Shown here: positions 1-8,860 of the stretch, piece after piece
Layout: every line of letters begins with the position of its first letter
Numbering within the stretch: position 1 is the first letter of the stretch
Source: Roseiarcus sp963813195
GTDB taxonomy: Bacteria; Pseudomonadota; Alphaproteobacteria; Rhizobiales; Beijerinckiaceae
Assembly: GCA_963813195.1 (NCBI GenBank)
Contig: CAWEYC010000012.1
Coordinates: 62,001-126,000, forward strand
DNA length: 64,000 nt
Direction of reading: 5' to 3'
Program-made: the position numbers and the translations under genes
Notes under the pieces: model-generated
Told to the model about the DNA's origin: nothing
Database searches by the model: none
What the model saw: only the letters and a program-made list of their open reading frames with translations

Positions 1-48
1 AACGCGCTCGAGCATCGGCCCGCGTGACACAAGCGCGAGGGGGCGACA

Positions 49-297
49 ATGGCGGAGCCGCTGGAGAACATTCGACTGGAAATGTCCGGCCGCAGGGAGG
101 TCGTCATCAGCCCGGCTGAAGTCTCCGTCGGGATCCCCTCGCAAGCCCGAGCGGGAGCGTTCTGCCGGGATCGGCGCAAAGAGTGGCGCGGCCCGTCATT
201 GCGAGCGACGCGACGCAATCCAGACTACGCCGCCGCCGCAGACCGTAAGTCTGGATTGCGTCGCTTTGCTCGCAATGACGGGGTGAGCCGCGCCTAA
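49..297 (+). CDS. hypothetical small protein with repeat-derived tail
   Basis: A short open frame starts at an ATG preceded by GAGGGGGCGACA, a good ribosome-binding site. Roughly the first 45 residues read like ordinary protein, but from about residue 50 the frame runs through the palindromic repeat at 194-280, so the 3' half is repeat sequence. It may be a small gene whose end was replaced by the repeat, or a chance frame. No family is recognised. Confidence 0.25.
   Translation: MAEPLENIRLEMSGRREVVISPAEVSVGIPSQARAGAFCRDRRKEWRGPSLRATRRNPDYAAAADRKSGLRRFARNDGVSRA
194..280. repeat. palindromic dispersed repeat, copy 1
   Basis: Two arms, CGTCATTGCGAGC at the left and GCTCGCAATGACG at the right, enclose a second inverted pair built on GCAATCCAGACT / AGTCTGGATTGC, giving a long hairpin. 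Related sequence recurs at 14174-14286 and 27137-27290, so it is a dispersed REP-like family. Confidence 0.8.
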
Positions 298-391
298 TCT
301 CTTGCCGGCTCGGCGCCCTTCAACAGAGCGCGGCGTCGCCGAACGGACGGTGGGCGGCGGGACGCCGTTACGGCCTCGCCGCTTTGTCGTC

Positions 392-1081
392 TTATGCCTG
401 GCTGATGGGGGCCGGGCGCGCGATGCTCAGGAGAACGCCGCTCAACGCGGTGCCGGTCATGACGAGGGTCGCGCCGAGCGCCAGCAGGGCGACGAGGCCG
501 AGGACGACCGCGTTCATTCCGACAACCGCCAGGATGCCGAGAACGATCGCTGCGAACCCGACAATCGCCTGAATGCCCGAGGACCCCGAGGCCATTTCGG
601 CCGCCAGGATCTCGCTGCCATAGCGCGGCGACGAGGTTGTCGAACGTTCCGCCTCAACTTTGAGGAACCGCAGGTTCGATACAGCGTTGCAGCCCAGGAC
701 CAAGGCGCCGCCGAACGCGATCACTGCAACCGAAGTCAGCTCGATCGGGTGGATTCCCAGCAGCGCGAGCACTCCGAGCACGATACCCGCCGCGCCGGCC
801 AGGAGAATCGCCGACAGGCCGCCGCCGCCGTATTGATCGACAGAGGCCGCCGCAGTTCCGGCTGGGAAGACGATGCGGCCGTATTCGGTGATTATCGCCT
901 CGCCTTCGATCACCAACGCCACGGCGAAGATCAGGGTTGCGATGCCGAGCATCATATTGGCGGCAAAGCCGGTCAGTCCGACAATCGCCAACACCACGGT
1001 CGCTATTCCGCCGATCGCATCAGCAAATCCGGCGTAGCTGGCGCTCGTGTTCGTTACCATTTCCGTACGCGTCATACTCAT
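392..1081 (-). CDS. multi-pass membrane protein of unknown function
   Basis: A 229-residue hydrophobic protein with about six membrane segments in three hairpins (roughly residues 20-60, 90-130 and 165-215). Glycine- and alanine-rich helices and a soluble stretch near residues 140-165 separate the second and third hairpins. The start is placed at the ATG reading MSMTRTEM because GGAGAAG lies six bases upstream; in-frame ATGs further upstream have no such site. The layout resembles HdeD/DUF308-type membrane proteins, but no diagnostic motif was found, so no function is assigned. It stands alone on the minus strand. Confidence 0.7.
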   Translation of the reverse strand: MSMTRTEMVTNTSASYAGFADAIGGIATVVLAIVGLTGFAANMMLGIATLIFAVALVIEGEAIITEYGRIVFPAGTAAASVDQYGGGGLSAILLAGAAGIVLGVLALLGIHPIELTSVAVIAFGGALVLGCNAVSNLRFLKVEAERSTTSSPRYGSEILAAEMASGSSGIQAIVGFAAIVLGILAVVGMNAVVLGLVALLALGATLVMTGTALSGVLLSIARPAPISQA

Positions 1082-1494
1082 GACATTCTTCTCCATGTAT
1101 TTACATTGCAAGGTCGTGATTACGAACAAGCACGTAAACACATGGCGACGAATACGCGCCACGTTCGTGCAACGATCAAGCCTACGCGATATCCGCGTTA
1201 CTTGTCCTTTACATAGTCACGTTTTGGACACGATCAATGTCCAGTCGCCGAAAATACTGGGGTATTGGAGCTCTTGCTGCGCCGTTGGCGGCCCTCGTGT
1301 CGACCTCTTGGAGGTTAGAACTTCCGACGCCGAGCGGCTGTCGAGGACGGGCTCAGGCCCTCGACTTCGGAAACGAGACGCTTCCGTTGGACGACCGCTT
1401 TGCGTCCGCCTTGAGAGCTCGGCGGCGTTCTCCGCCGAACGGCGGCGGACGCGGCCCCGCTCCCACGGCGCCCTAACCGTTCGCGGCGCCGCCG
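1082..1494. other. intergenic region with inverted repeat
   Basis: No convincing gene is seen. The first part is relatively AT-rich and should hold the promoter of the membrane protein at 392-1081. An inverted repeat TGGACA-7 nt-TGTCCA lies at 1225-1243 and could be an operator. A frame at 1237-1476 starts with a signal-peptide-like stretch but then loses protein character. Confidence 0.4.
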
Positions 1495-1677
1495 CTATGG
1501 TGCGCCGCATGTGCGGCGGCGGTCGAAATCGAGCGTGTCGACGGTCTGGGTGAAATCGGCGACATCGGCCCCGCTATTGGCCTTCTTCGCGTCCGTGGTT
1601 TGCGTCGTGGACGCGGCGCTGACCTCGGATGCGGCGCCGGCGAGAATCTTACCGACGATGGGGACTGCGAATAGCAT
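1495..1677 (-). CDS. hypothetical 60-residue protein
   Basis: A 60-residue frame whose ATG is preceded by AGGAGAGGAAGCTCAA, an excellent ribosome-binding site. The N-terminal part is mildly hydrophobic and alanine-rich, followed by a Thr/Asp-rich hydrophilic part; there are two cysteine-free thirds and a single Cys near the end. No family is recognised. The good start signal and normal composition favour a real small gene over a chance frame. Confidence 0.45.
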   Translation of the reverse strand: MLFAVPIVGKILAGAASEVSAASTTQTTDAKKANSGADVADFTQTVDTLDFDRRRTCGAP

Positions 1678-1944
1678 TTGAGCTTCCTCTCCTGGGACGA
1701 GCGGGTTTGAGCGGGCGCACGCGATCGGGTCGCTTGGCGGCCCTCGAATGGCGCCGGCGCGGGCGACGCCGCCTCCGACCCGTCCGTCAGGCCCGTGGAA
1801 TGCGACCCTCGCCTGATATGACGGGGCAAGCTTGCGCGAGCGTGTCGTTGTGCGGCGGGGTCGCTCCGGCGGTCCGGTCTCATTGCGGCCCCGGCGTCGC
1901 TAACTCCTTGATGTCCATGGAAATCGCCAAGGAATATCCTTGCA

Positions 1945-2020
1945 TTTTCCTTGGAAAAGCTTGGAAAAAGCTTGGAAAAGTTTGGATTGCCAGTGGAAAA
2001 GCTTGGAAAGTTTTGGAAGG
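1945..2020. repeat. TTGGAAAAGC-type short tandem repeat array
   Basis: Six or seven imperfect units of CTTGGAAAAG, spaced 9-13 bases, occur in a row (TTCCTTGGAAAAGC, TTGGAAAAAGC, TTGGAAAAG, TTTGGATTG, TGGAAAAGC, TTGGAAAG, TTTTGGAAGG). The same motif, in the other orientation, forms the array after hemH at 32334-32400 and continues beyond the transposon at 36030-36055. Confidence 0.8.
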
Positions 2021-2339
2021 CGATGAGTTCCGCGCCGTCCGGCCCCTCTCCTGGCGGCGCTTACCGATCGACTGCTCCCGGCCTCTCCAATTACCTGCGC
2101 TATACATGGGGCGCACGTTGTTAATCTGGCATGTCAGTCATCACGAACGATTTAATTAGTCTGAATGTCTGTTACCAGACCGACGGGTTTTGACGCTACA
2201 AGTATAAAAACTGAGGTTTCCACAGCGAAATTCGTCGCGGAGTGGAGTGTACCGTGTCTGCGTCCCAGCCCTGAACGGGCGTTCGAACAAACTCCGCGAT
2301 TCGCCTGACTGATCGTGACTCGATCGAAGTCGGCGCCGC

Positions 2340-2369
2340 TAAAAAAACAAACCCCGGCCGAACGGGGCC
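2340..2369 (-). terminator. possible rho-independent terminator
   Basis: On the minus strand CCCCG-TTCGGC-CGGGG forms a hairpin followed directly by TTTGTTTTTTT. No obvious minus-strand gene ends just before it, so it may instead be chance or part of the leader of the small gene at 2387. Confidence 0.3.
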
Positions 2370-2386
2370 ATCATGGGAGGAATATC

Positions 2387-2587
2387 GTGCTGGAGGCCAC
2401 AACCCAAGGTGATTTGGCGAAGAAGCCGCCACAATCCTATTCGGTCGGCGTGGGAGACGCCGACAAAGGAATGATCCGCCAAGCCCGGCGTCCTGAGACG
2501 CGGGCGATCCAAATGCTCCGCCCTCGATCGGAAGGGTGGTTCCAGCGAATGCAAATGGAATCGATCGGGCTTCCGCCCGAACGTTGA
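2387..2587 (+). CDS. hypothetical 66-residue protein, GTG start
   Basis: GGGAGGA precedes a GTG by five bases and opens a 66-codon frame. The product is hydrophilic, rich in Arg, Gln and Met near its C terminus, with no recognised domain. Support rests only on the start signal. Confidence 0.3.
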   Translation: MLEATTQGDLAKKPPQSYSVGVGDADKGMIRQARRPETRAIQMLRPRSEGWFQRMQMESIGLPPER

Positions 2588-2712
2588 ACCCAAGCGAAAC
2601 CAAACCCGGCGCTCGGACCCAGACGCACGTCTGGGGGCCAGGAGATTCGCCGCCAATTGCAACAGCCGCCTGCCGAAATGCAGGCGTTCAAGCCGAGCCC
2701 GGAGTGCTGCCC

Positions 2713-2934
2713 GTGCGATACGATTTGGAAGTGCTGAGAGGCGACGAAATTGTCGCCGCCGAAAGTCTGGTCGCCAGCGGCCTGGGCGATGTTTGGTCGA
2801 GAATCACCAAGATCGCCGAGAATATCGACGCGGCGGGATGCCGGATCCGCGTCACCGAAGAAGCGGGGGGAATTGCCATCATGATCGCCGCCGTCGCCGC
2901 CCGGCGTTTGTGCGGACCGCCAGCCTCGGCCTAG
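2713..2934 (+). CDS. DUF6894-like small protein
   Basis: A 73-residue protein starting at a GTG eight bases after GGAG. It opens with a beta-strand-like YDLEVLRGDEIVAAES segment, then an alternating helix that ends in a hydrophobic IAIMIAAVAARR stretch. This arrangement (short N-terminal strand with an R-G/D-E turn, then a helix) resembles the DUF6894 family common in Rhizobiales, whose function is unknown. It ends nine bases from the end of the convergent Crp/Fnr gene. The family call is by general resemblance only. Confidence 0.5.
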   Translation: MRYDLEVLRGDEIVAAESLVASGLGDVWSRITKIAENIDAAGCRIRVTEEAGGIAIMIAAVAARRLCGPPASA

Positions 2935-2943
2935 CGAGGCCCG

Positions 2944-3648
2944 TCAGGCTCTTAAGCCGTCGGCGGCCTCGCGGATCACTTCATAGCACTCGCAGGCGCA
3001 TTTTTTGAGTTCGAGGCGATTGAGGATTTTGATGTTCCCCCTGGCATAGTCGATCATCCCGCGTTTTTGCAGCTTTGTGGCGCTCAGCGTGACGCCGGTT
3101 CTCTGCACCCCCAGCATATGCGACAAGAATTCATGGGTGAGCGGGACAATGTCGGAATCGAGCACGTCCTGCGATTGCAAGAGCCAACGGCACAGCCGCT
3201 GCTCGACCGTGTGCAGCGCATGGCAGGCGGCCGAGTGTTGCGCCTGGAACAGGATTACGGCTTGAAAGCCGTTCATGACGGCGCGAAATGTTTCACTCGC
3301 GTTGAACACTTGCAGGAAAGCGTCGCTGGCGACTCGCACGGCCGAACCCTGGATCTGCACCGTCGCCTGGCCGAAGGAATTGGGGCCAAAACTGCCGATC
3401 GACACGCCGATCGCGCCTTCGCGGCCGACAATCGCGGTTTCGATCTGCTCGCCAGTCTTCATTACCGCAAGGATCGAGATCATGCCGCCCAAGGGGAAAT
3501 AGACGTAGTCGATGGGGCTCATCGGCCGATGCAACACCGCGCCGCGGATCATGTCGAACTTCTTGAGGTAGGATTGCAGGGCGGCGGAGTCGGCTGCGGA
3601 GAGCCGCCTCAGGAGACCATTTTCGCCGCTCGGAATTGGACTGGGCAT
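2944..3648 (-). CDS. Crp/Fnr family transcriptional regulator
   Basis: A 234-residue regulator. The N-terminal half is a cyclic-nucleotide-binding-type beta roll (the FPLGGMISI, EGAIGV and TVQIQGSAVRV strands), followed by the long dimer helix and a C-terminal winged helix (THEFLSHMLGVQRTGVT as recognition region). It ends with a KKCACECY motif, a cysteine-containing tail common in Rhizobiales Crp/Fnr paralogues; the N-terminal Fe-S cysteines of true FNR are absent. The start is the ATG after GGGGAGGACCGCT rather than the upstream ATGs. Its ligand and targets cannot be read from the sequence. It lies downstream of, and in the same orientation as, the histidine kinase gene. Confidence 0.85.
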   Translation of the reverse strand: MPSPIPSGENGLLRRLSAADSAALQSYLKKFDMIRGAVLHRPMSPIDYVYFPLGGMISILAVMKTGEQIETAIVGREGAIGVSIGSFGPNSFGQATVQIQGSAVRVASDAFLQVFNASETFRAVMNGFQAVILFQAQHSAACHALHTVEQRLCRWLLQSQDVLDSDIVPLTHEFLSHMLGVQRTGVTLSATKLQKRGMIDYARGNIKILNRLELKKCACECYEVIREAADGLRA

Positions 3649-3837
3649 AGCGGTCCTCCCCATGTACCCCCTTCGGACGGGTCGAGACCGCGACATGGGC
3701 CGCGCGGCGCGCCGAAATGCGCCTGTTGCGGAGACGAGACATCCTACGGCGGTTTTCGTGCCGACGGCCAGTCCTATTTTCCACGGTAGAGATTTGTTGG
3801 ACAGGGGGCGTCTTCCGCGCCAAGATCGCGCGGGCCG

Positions 3838-5412
3838 CTACGCCGCCGCCTTGCGCCCCCAACGTCGCGCGCGCCGGCGAGCTCTCTGCTCCGCCGTTTC
3901 TTCCGGGGGCGCGCCGGGATCGAGTTGGGGCAGGGCGTTCATCACGCGCTCGGGCGGGAAGATGACGATCACTTCGGTGCCTTCACGCAGCTTGGAATGC
4001 AGCTGGAATTCGCCGCCGTGCAGTTCCACCAGGCCCTTGACGATCGGCAGGCCGAGGCCGGTGCCCTCGTCGGCGTTCTTTTGCGCCAGCGAGCCGCGCC
4101 CGAAGGAGGCGAGCACGATCGGGATTTCTTCTTCCGCGATGCCTGGGCCGGTGTCGCGGATGGAGAGATATTGGCCGCCCGAACTCGTCCAGCCGACCTT
4201 GATGGTGATCGAGCCGCCCTGCGGCGTGAACTTGATGGCGTTGCTCAAGAGATTGAGCGTCACCTGGCGCACGGCGCGTTCGTCCGCCCAGATTCGCGGC
4301 AGATCCTTGTCGAGCGCCTCGACGACCGAAATGTTGCGGCTCTTGGCCCGCATCGACAGGAGGTGTCGGCATTCCTCTACGATGCCGGCCAGCGTCACCG
4401 ATTCTTCCTTCAGTTCGTAACGCCCCGCCTCGACGCGCGAGAGGTCGAGAATCTCGTTGATGAGCATCAGCAGGTGCTGGCCACTCGAGTGGATGTCGTT
4501 TGAGTAATCCTTGTAAGCGCTGACGCTGTGGGCGCCGAACAACTCCGCTTTCATGACCTCGGAAAACCCGAGGATCGCGTTGAGCGGCGTGCGCAGTTCG
4601 TGGCTCATCGTCGCGAGAAAGCGCGACTTCGCGAGATTGGCGCTTTCCGCACGCCGCCGCGCCTCGTCCGAATTGAGGTTTGCCTGTTCGAGCTCGGCGA
4701 TCAGCGCATCCTTCTCCGCCTGAAACGAAAGGCTGGCGAGCGAAGTGCGGTGCAGGCGATTGGCGAGGGTGACGAAGTAGATCAGGATGCCGATGCAGAG
4801 CGCCGACATCATGAACGCCTCCTCCCGCGTCGCGGGCCCAAGGACATAGACGATCGCAATCGTCATCGGCGCAAGGCCGCCGGCGACGGCGAAGGGGATT
4901 GCGGACGCGACCATCGCGGTCATCCCAGCCACCAGCAAGAGAACGACCAGCGCAAAGGTGCGCGCGTTCGGATCGGGCGATTGCAGCAAGAGGACGACGA
5001 TCAGAGCCCACGAGGCGCCGGCGAAGGTTTCCGCGGCGATGAACTTGCGCCGCCAGGCGGCGGACCTCTTCTCGGCGTTGGGGGAGCCGACCAAGGCGAT
5101 GCCGAGCCCGCAGCGCACCGCGAGCGCCGCCGCGACGAGGCCGCCCCATACCGTCATCTGGGGCAGGGAGACCCAGAGGCAAGCGGTCGCGCCAACAGCG
5201 ATGACGACGAGCGCCATCGCAGGGGTCGCGCTCATCACGCTTTGCGCGAAGAGGCGCGCGAGGGAGGCGTATTGGCCTGAAATGTCGATGGAATTGCTGG
5301 TGAGCGATTGACGGGCGTGCTTGAGCTTGATCGTCATCTTGCGTCGGCGCGCCGCCGACGCCGGGTCGCCGTTGCGGCCCTTGTCGATCCTCTCAGCCGA
5401 AACCTCACTCAT
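3838..5412 (-). CDS. membrane sensor histidine kinase
   Basis: A 524-residue two-component kinase. About six hydrophobic segments between residues 65 and 215 form an integral-membrane sensor without a large periplasmic loop. A short coiled coil leads into a HisKA domain with the phospho-acceptor in ATMSHELRTPLN (His about 271), then a HATPase_c domain with N-box NLLSNAIKF, DTGPGI and GTGLGLPIVKGL. The dimerisation region (FSEVMKAELFGA, LILDLSRVEAG-like) resembles the PleC/DivJ group of alphaproteobacterial kinases. No response regulator is adjacent, so it is an orphan. The chosen ATG is the second in frame; the first, eight codons upstream, is also possible. Confidence 0.88.
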   Translation of the reverse strand: MSEVSAERIDKGRNGDPASAARRRKMTIKLKHARQSLTSNSIDISGQYASLARLFAQSVMSATPAMALVVIAVGATACLWVSLPQMTVWGGLVAAALAVRCGLGIALVGSPNAEKRSAAWRRKFIAAETFAGASWALIVVLLLQSPDPNARTFALVVLLLVAGMTAMVASAIPFAVAGGLAPMTIAIVYVLGPATREEAFMMSALCIGILIYFVTLANRLHRTSLASLSFQAEKDALIAELEQANLNSDEARRRAESANLAKSRFLATMSHELRTPLNAILGFSEVMKAELFGAHSVSAYKDYSNDIHSSGQHLLMLINEILDLSRVEAGRYELKEESVTLAGIVEECRHLLSMRAKSRNISVVEALDKDLPRIWADERAVRQVTLNLLSNAIKFTPQGGSITIKVGWTSSGGQYLSIRDTGPGIAEEEIPIVLASFGRGSLAQKNADEGTGLGLPIVKGLVELHGGEFQLHSKLREGTEVIVIFPPERVMNALPQLDPGAPPEETAEQRARRRARRWGRKAAA

Positions 5413-5574
5413 GACCGCCCGACAGACGCACGCCAACGACGGGGCCGATCATGACGGTTAATCGTTAACGAGCGCCTACAAAATGTACGAAAATCCGAGC
5501 CTATCCTTGTTTGCTTCTGTTAAGATTCGCCCTGTAGCGCGGCCTCGCCCGCGCTGAGGGGAGGGCCGCGACGG

Positions 5575-6186
5575 ATGAAGCTCTATAATTCCAATCTGGC
5601 CCCCAATCCGCGCCGCGTCCGGATCTTCCTGGCGGAAAAAGGCGTCGCCGTGGCAATGGTGGATGTCGATCTTGCGCGGCTGGAGCAAAAGTCCGAGGCC
5701 TTTTCCGCGCTCAATCCTTTCCAGCGCATCCCGGCGCTCGAACTGGACGACGGAACGGTCATCGCCGAGTCGGTCGCGATCTGCCGCTACATCGAGGAAT
5801 TGCATCCCGACCCGCCGCTGTTCGGCGTCGGCGCCTTGGAGCGGGCGAAAGTCGAGATGTGGCAGCGGCTGCTGGAGCTGAATCTGCTCTTTCCTGTCGC
5901 TCAGGCGTTCCGCCACTCCCATCCCGCGATGAAAGCGATGGAGACGCCGCAGATCAAGGAATGGGCGGAGGCGAACAAGCCCCGCGCCCTCGCGGCGATG
6001 GCGCACATCGACCACGCCCTGGGCGAGCGTCCGTTCATTGCGGGCGAGCGGTTCAGCATCGCCGACATCACCGGGCTCGTCGCGCTCGACTTCACCCGGC
6101 CGGCGCGCATTGCGATCCCCGAGGAATTGACGAACCTCAGGCGTTGGCGCGACGCGCTGGCCGCGCGCCCGAGCGCGACGGCCTGA
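5575..6186 (+). CDS. glutathione S-transferase family protein
   Basis: A 203-residue two-domain GST. The N-terminal thioredoxin-like domain shows the LYNSNLAPNPRRVRIFLAEKG start, the cis-proline turn RIPALELDDG and the glutathione-contacting ESVAICRYIEEL motif near residues 62-74. The helical C-terminal domain contains FIAGERFSIADITGLVALDF, the GST N-capping-box region. The length is normal. Substrate is unknown. It is transcribed away from the histidine kinase, with a GGGAGGG site ahead of the ATG. Confidence 0.9.
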   Translation: MKLYNSNLAPNPRRVRIFLAEKGVAVAMVDVDLARLEQKSEAFSALNPFQRIPALELDDGTVIAESVAICRYIEELHPDPPLFGVGALERAKVEMWQRLLELNLLFPVAQAFRHSHPAMKAMETPQIKEWAEANKPRALAAMAHIDHALGERPFIAGERFSIADITGLVALDFTRPARIAIPEELTNLRRWRDALAARPSATA

Positions 6187-6235
6187 GGCGACCCCGCGCC
6201 GTCTTAGCTTCGGCGTCCGCGCCTGCCCGGGGCGC

Positions 6236-7102
6236 TCACTTTTCCAAGCGCGCGATCAGGCTCGACGTATCCCAGCGCCCGCCGCCCATCGCCTGGATGT
6301 CGGAATAGAATTGATCGACGAGCGCCCCGACTGGCAGATGCGCGCCGTTGCGCCGCGCCTCGTCCAGGCAGATCGCGAGATCCTTGCGCATCCAGTCGAC
6401 GGCGAAGCCGAATTCGAACTCGCCGGCGATCATCGTCTTGTGGCGGTTGTCCATCTGCCAGGATTGGGCGGCGCCCTTGGAAATCACGTCGATCACGAGT
6501 TGTCGGTCGAGGCCGGCCCGCCCGGCGAAATGCAGGCCCTCGGCCAACCCCTGCACGACGCCGGCTATGCAGAGCTGGTTGACCATCTTGGTCAATTGGC
6601 CCGACCCGGCCGCGCCCATCAGGCGGCACGCCCGGGCGTAAGCCGCGATCACCGGCTCGACCTTCGCATAGGCCGCCTCCTCGCCGCCGCACATCACCGT
6701 CAGCGCGCCCTTCTCGGCGCCCGCCTGTCCGCCCGAGACCGGCGCATCGATGAAGCCGAGGCCGAGACGGTTCGCCTCGCGGGAAAGTTCGCGCGCCACG
6801 TCGGCCGAAGCGGTCGTGTGGTCGACGAAGATCGCGCCGGGCTTCATGCCGGCGAACGCGCCGTCGGGCCCAAGCGCGATCGCGCGCAAGTCGTTATCGT
6901 TGCCGACGCAAGCGAAGACGAACTCACGGCCTTCGGCCGCCTTGCGTGGGGTCGGCGCGCTGGCGCCGCCGTGTTCGGCGACCCACTTTTGCGCCTTCGC
7001 AACCGTCCTGTTGTAGACGACGATCCCGTGGCCGCGGGCCTTCAGATGGCCCGCCATGGGATAGCCCATCACTCCTAATCCCAGAAACGCGACTTCGCTC
7101 AA
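6236..7102 (-). CDS. NAD(P)-dependent 3-hydroxyisobutyrate dehydrogenase-type oxidoreductase
   Basis: A 288-residue beta-hydroxyacid dehydrogenase. The N-terminal Rossmann domain has FLGLGVMGYPMAGHL, the family glycine motif. The substrate signature FIDAPVSGGQAGAEKGAL lies near residues 116-134, and the catalytic lysine region GSGQLTKMVNQL follows at about 166-177, leading into the all-helical C-terminal domain. Members act on 3-hydroxyisobutyrate, tartronate semialdehyde or related short hydroxyacids; the exact substrate is not readable here. It converges with the glutathione transferase gene, leaving about 50 bases between them. Confidence 0.9.
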   Translation of the reverse strand: MSEVAFLGLGVMGYPMAGHLKARGHGIVVYNRTVAKAQKWVAEHGGASAPTPRKAAEGREFVFACVGNDNDLRAIALGPDGAFAGMKPGAIFVDHTTASADVARELSREANRLGLGFIDAPVSGGQAGAEKGALTVMCGGEEAAYAKVEPVIAAYARACRLMGAAGSGQLTKMVNQLCIAGVVQGLAEGLHFAGRAGLDRQLVIDVISKGAAQSWQMDNRHKTMIAGEFEFGFAVDWMRKDLAICLDEARRNGAHLPVGALVDQFYSDIQAMGGGRWDTSSLIARLEK

Positions 7103-7147
7103 GAGTCTCTCCTCGATTTTTGGCGGCGCGGGCCGCCTTGCTTGATT

Positions 7148-7545
7148 CTATAGCGCGGATCGGCTGTCCGCGCTGCTCAAACGCGCCTCAGCCGCGGCGA
7201 AGTCTTCGGGACTGTTGAGATTGGCGAACGGGTCGTCCTCGTCCCTCGCCGCGAAGGCGACGCGAGCATGGAATCACCGTGCGTAATCTCCACCGCGATT
7301 TTTTTCCCACGCGGTCGCTCCACAGCGCGAACATCGGCTCCGGCGACCACCGCGCAACCAAAGGCGCCGAAGCGCGCGGCGTCGCCGTTGGCGTTGATGA
7401 AGAGCTCGGCGACGTGCGGGCGCAGACGCGCGACGACATGAGCGAGAAGCGGGCGCCCGGCGAGTGCGAGCAACGCCTTTTCAGCGCCCATGCGGGTCGA
7501 TCGGCCGCCCGCGAGAACAACGCCGGCGATGGGCTCGGAATGGAT
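7148..7545 (-). pseudogene. mobA: molybdenum cofactor guanylyltransferase remnant
   Basis: The N terminus of MobA is clear (IAGVVLAGGRSTRMGAEKALL with the GTP-binding LAGGxSxRMG motif, then INANGDAARFGAFG), about 70 residues. The typical C terminus DDPFANLNSPEDFAAAEARL is also present close to the stop at 7148, but in another frame. About 90 internal residues, including most of the catalytic core, are missing and replaced by an unrelated stretch. There is also no ATG or GTG where the protein should start: an ATC sits after GAGGAGGGG. An in-frame ATG exists only 28 codons upstream. The loss of internal sequence cannot be a simple sequencing error. Confidence 0.75.
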
Positions 7546-7697
7546 CGGACCCCTCCTCAAGCGAGCGTGAAAACCGCGCCGAAACCGCGTTCGCGCCGCA
7601 ATTTCGTACGCAACTGTGTTATAGCCCAAAGTCCATTGGCGACTAAACTGGCGGACCGCGCCGGACCTCGGGCATAGGCGATCGGGAGGGTAGCGAC

Positions 7698-8834
7698 ATG
7701 GCGTCTGGACGTCGGGAATTCATCACGGGGCTCGGAATCGCGGCGGCGGGCGTGGGGCTCGCGACGCCGGCGCTCGCCGATCCCGCGCCCGATGTGCAAT
7801 GGCGGATGACCTCGAGTTTCCAGCCTCCCCTCGATCTCATCTACGGCGGCGGAGAGACGCTCGCTCGTGCGCTCGCCGATCTCACCGACGGACATTTCAC
7901 GCTTCACATATCGCCCGCCGGCGAAATAGCGCCGGCGCTGGAGGCGCTCGACGCGGTCGCCCAAGGCAAGGCCGAATGCGGGCACACCTCGCTCGCCTAT
8001 AACTGGGGCAAGGACCCGAGCTTCGTATTCGCCTCGTCGGCGCCGTTCGGTATGAACGCTCGCCAGCATGCCGCGTGGCTGCAGGAAGGCGGCGGTGGCG
8101 AACTCATCGACGAGTTCCTCTCCGACCGCAAGGTTCTTGCTCTTCCCGCGGGCAATACAGGGGGGCAGATGGCGGGATGGTTCCGCAAGGAGATTCACGG
8201 CCCCGGCGATTTCGCCGGCCTTAAGGTGCGCATCGGCGGCTTCGCCGGCAAGGTGTTTCAGACCCTGGGCGCCGAGCCTGTGTCGATGCCGAAGGACGCC
8301 ATCTACGACGCGTTGGCGGCCGGTACGCTCGACGCCTTCGAATGGGTGGGCCCCTACGACGACGAGAAATTCGGCGGGCGCAAGGACACGGATAAGGATG
8401 CGGCCAGGCCGGCCATTTCAAAGGTCGCGCCCAATTATTATTACCCCGGCTGGTGGAAGGGCGGGATGCAGTTGCATCTGGTCGTCGCCAAGGACAAGTT
8501 CGACGCATTGCCGAAGACATATCAGGCGGCGTTGCGCTCAGCCGCCGCGATCGCCAACGCTTCGGTCCTCGCAAAATACGACGCCGCCAATCCGGCCGCG
8601 TTAAAGCGCCTCGTCGTCGGCGGCGCGCAGTTGCGTCTCTTCCCGCAGGACGCGCTGGAGGCCTGTTACAAGACCGCCAACGATCTCTACGCGCAACTGA
8701 GCGCGGACGATCCCAAATTCAAGAAAATCGCCGACGCCTATATGGCGTTCCGCGCCGACGAATATTTGTGGTGGCAGGTCGCCGAATATTCGTTCGACAA
8801 TTTCATGATTCGCGAGCGACGCAGCAGGTCCTAG
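7698..8834 (+). CDS. Tat-exported TRAP transporter substrate-binding protein (DctP family)
   Basis: A 378-residue periplasmic binding protein. It begins with a twin-arginine signal (GRREFITGL, hydrophobic run, ALA cleavage site near residue 28). The mature part has the DctP fold landmarks: MTSSF start, GGETLARAL, the GLKVRIGGFAGKVFQTLGAEPVSM hinge with the conserved Arg, and TLDAFEWVGPYDD. The last features, with a WWKGG aromatic patch, match the TakP-like subgroup that binds 2-oxo or other monocarboxylates. TRAP systems need DctQ and DctM membrane partners, and neither is nearby, so it is an orphan here. It ends next to the convergent monocarboxylate-type symporter gene. Confidence 0.88.
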   Translation: MASGRREFITGLGIAAAGVGLATPALADPAPDVQWRMTSSFQPPLDLIYGGGETLARALADLTDGHFTLHISPAGEIAPALEALDAVAQGKAECGHTSLAYNWGKDPSFVFASSAPFGMNARQHAAWLQEGGGGELIDEFLSDRKVLALPAGNTGGQMAGWFRKEIHGPGDFAGLKVRIGGFAGKVFQTLGAEPVSMPKDAIYDALAAGTLDAFEWVGPYDDEKFGGRKDTDKDAARPAISKVAPNYYYPGWWKGGMQLHLVVAKDKFDALPKTYQAALRSAAAIANASVLAKYDAANPAALKRLVVGGAQLRLFPQDALEACYKTANDLYAQLSADDPKFKKIADAYMAFRADEYLWWQVAEYSFDNFMIRERRSRS

Positions 8835-8860
8835 CAGCGCCGTCTCCCCGCATCGCGACT

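Larger units (their letters stand above)
1678..2386. other. intergenic region containing a TTGGAAA array
   Basis: About 700 bases without a supportable gene. It contains the TTGGAAA-type repeat array at 1945-2020, an AT-richer stretch around 2110-2220 and a hairpin followed by a T-run on the minus strand at 2340-2369. Confidence 0.5.

Noticed and set aside
1..27. Possible C-terminal end of an upstream plus-strand gene (a frame closing at TGA 25-27)
   Set aside because: Only eight codons are visible, too few to support a gene.
302..1216. 304-codon plus-strand frame opposite the membrane protein
   Set aside because: Arg/Asp/Gln-rich and without hydrophobic segments or a start signal; the minus strand encodes a clear multi-helix protein.
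1237..1476. 79-codon frame with a signal-peptide-like start
   Set aside because: No ribosome-binding site, and the remainder is Arg/Pro-rich shadow sequence.
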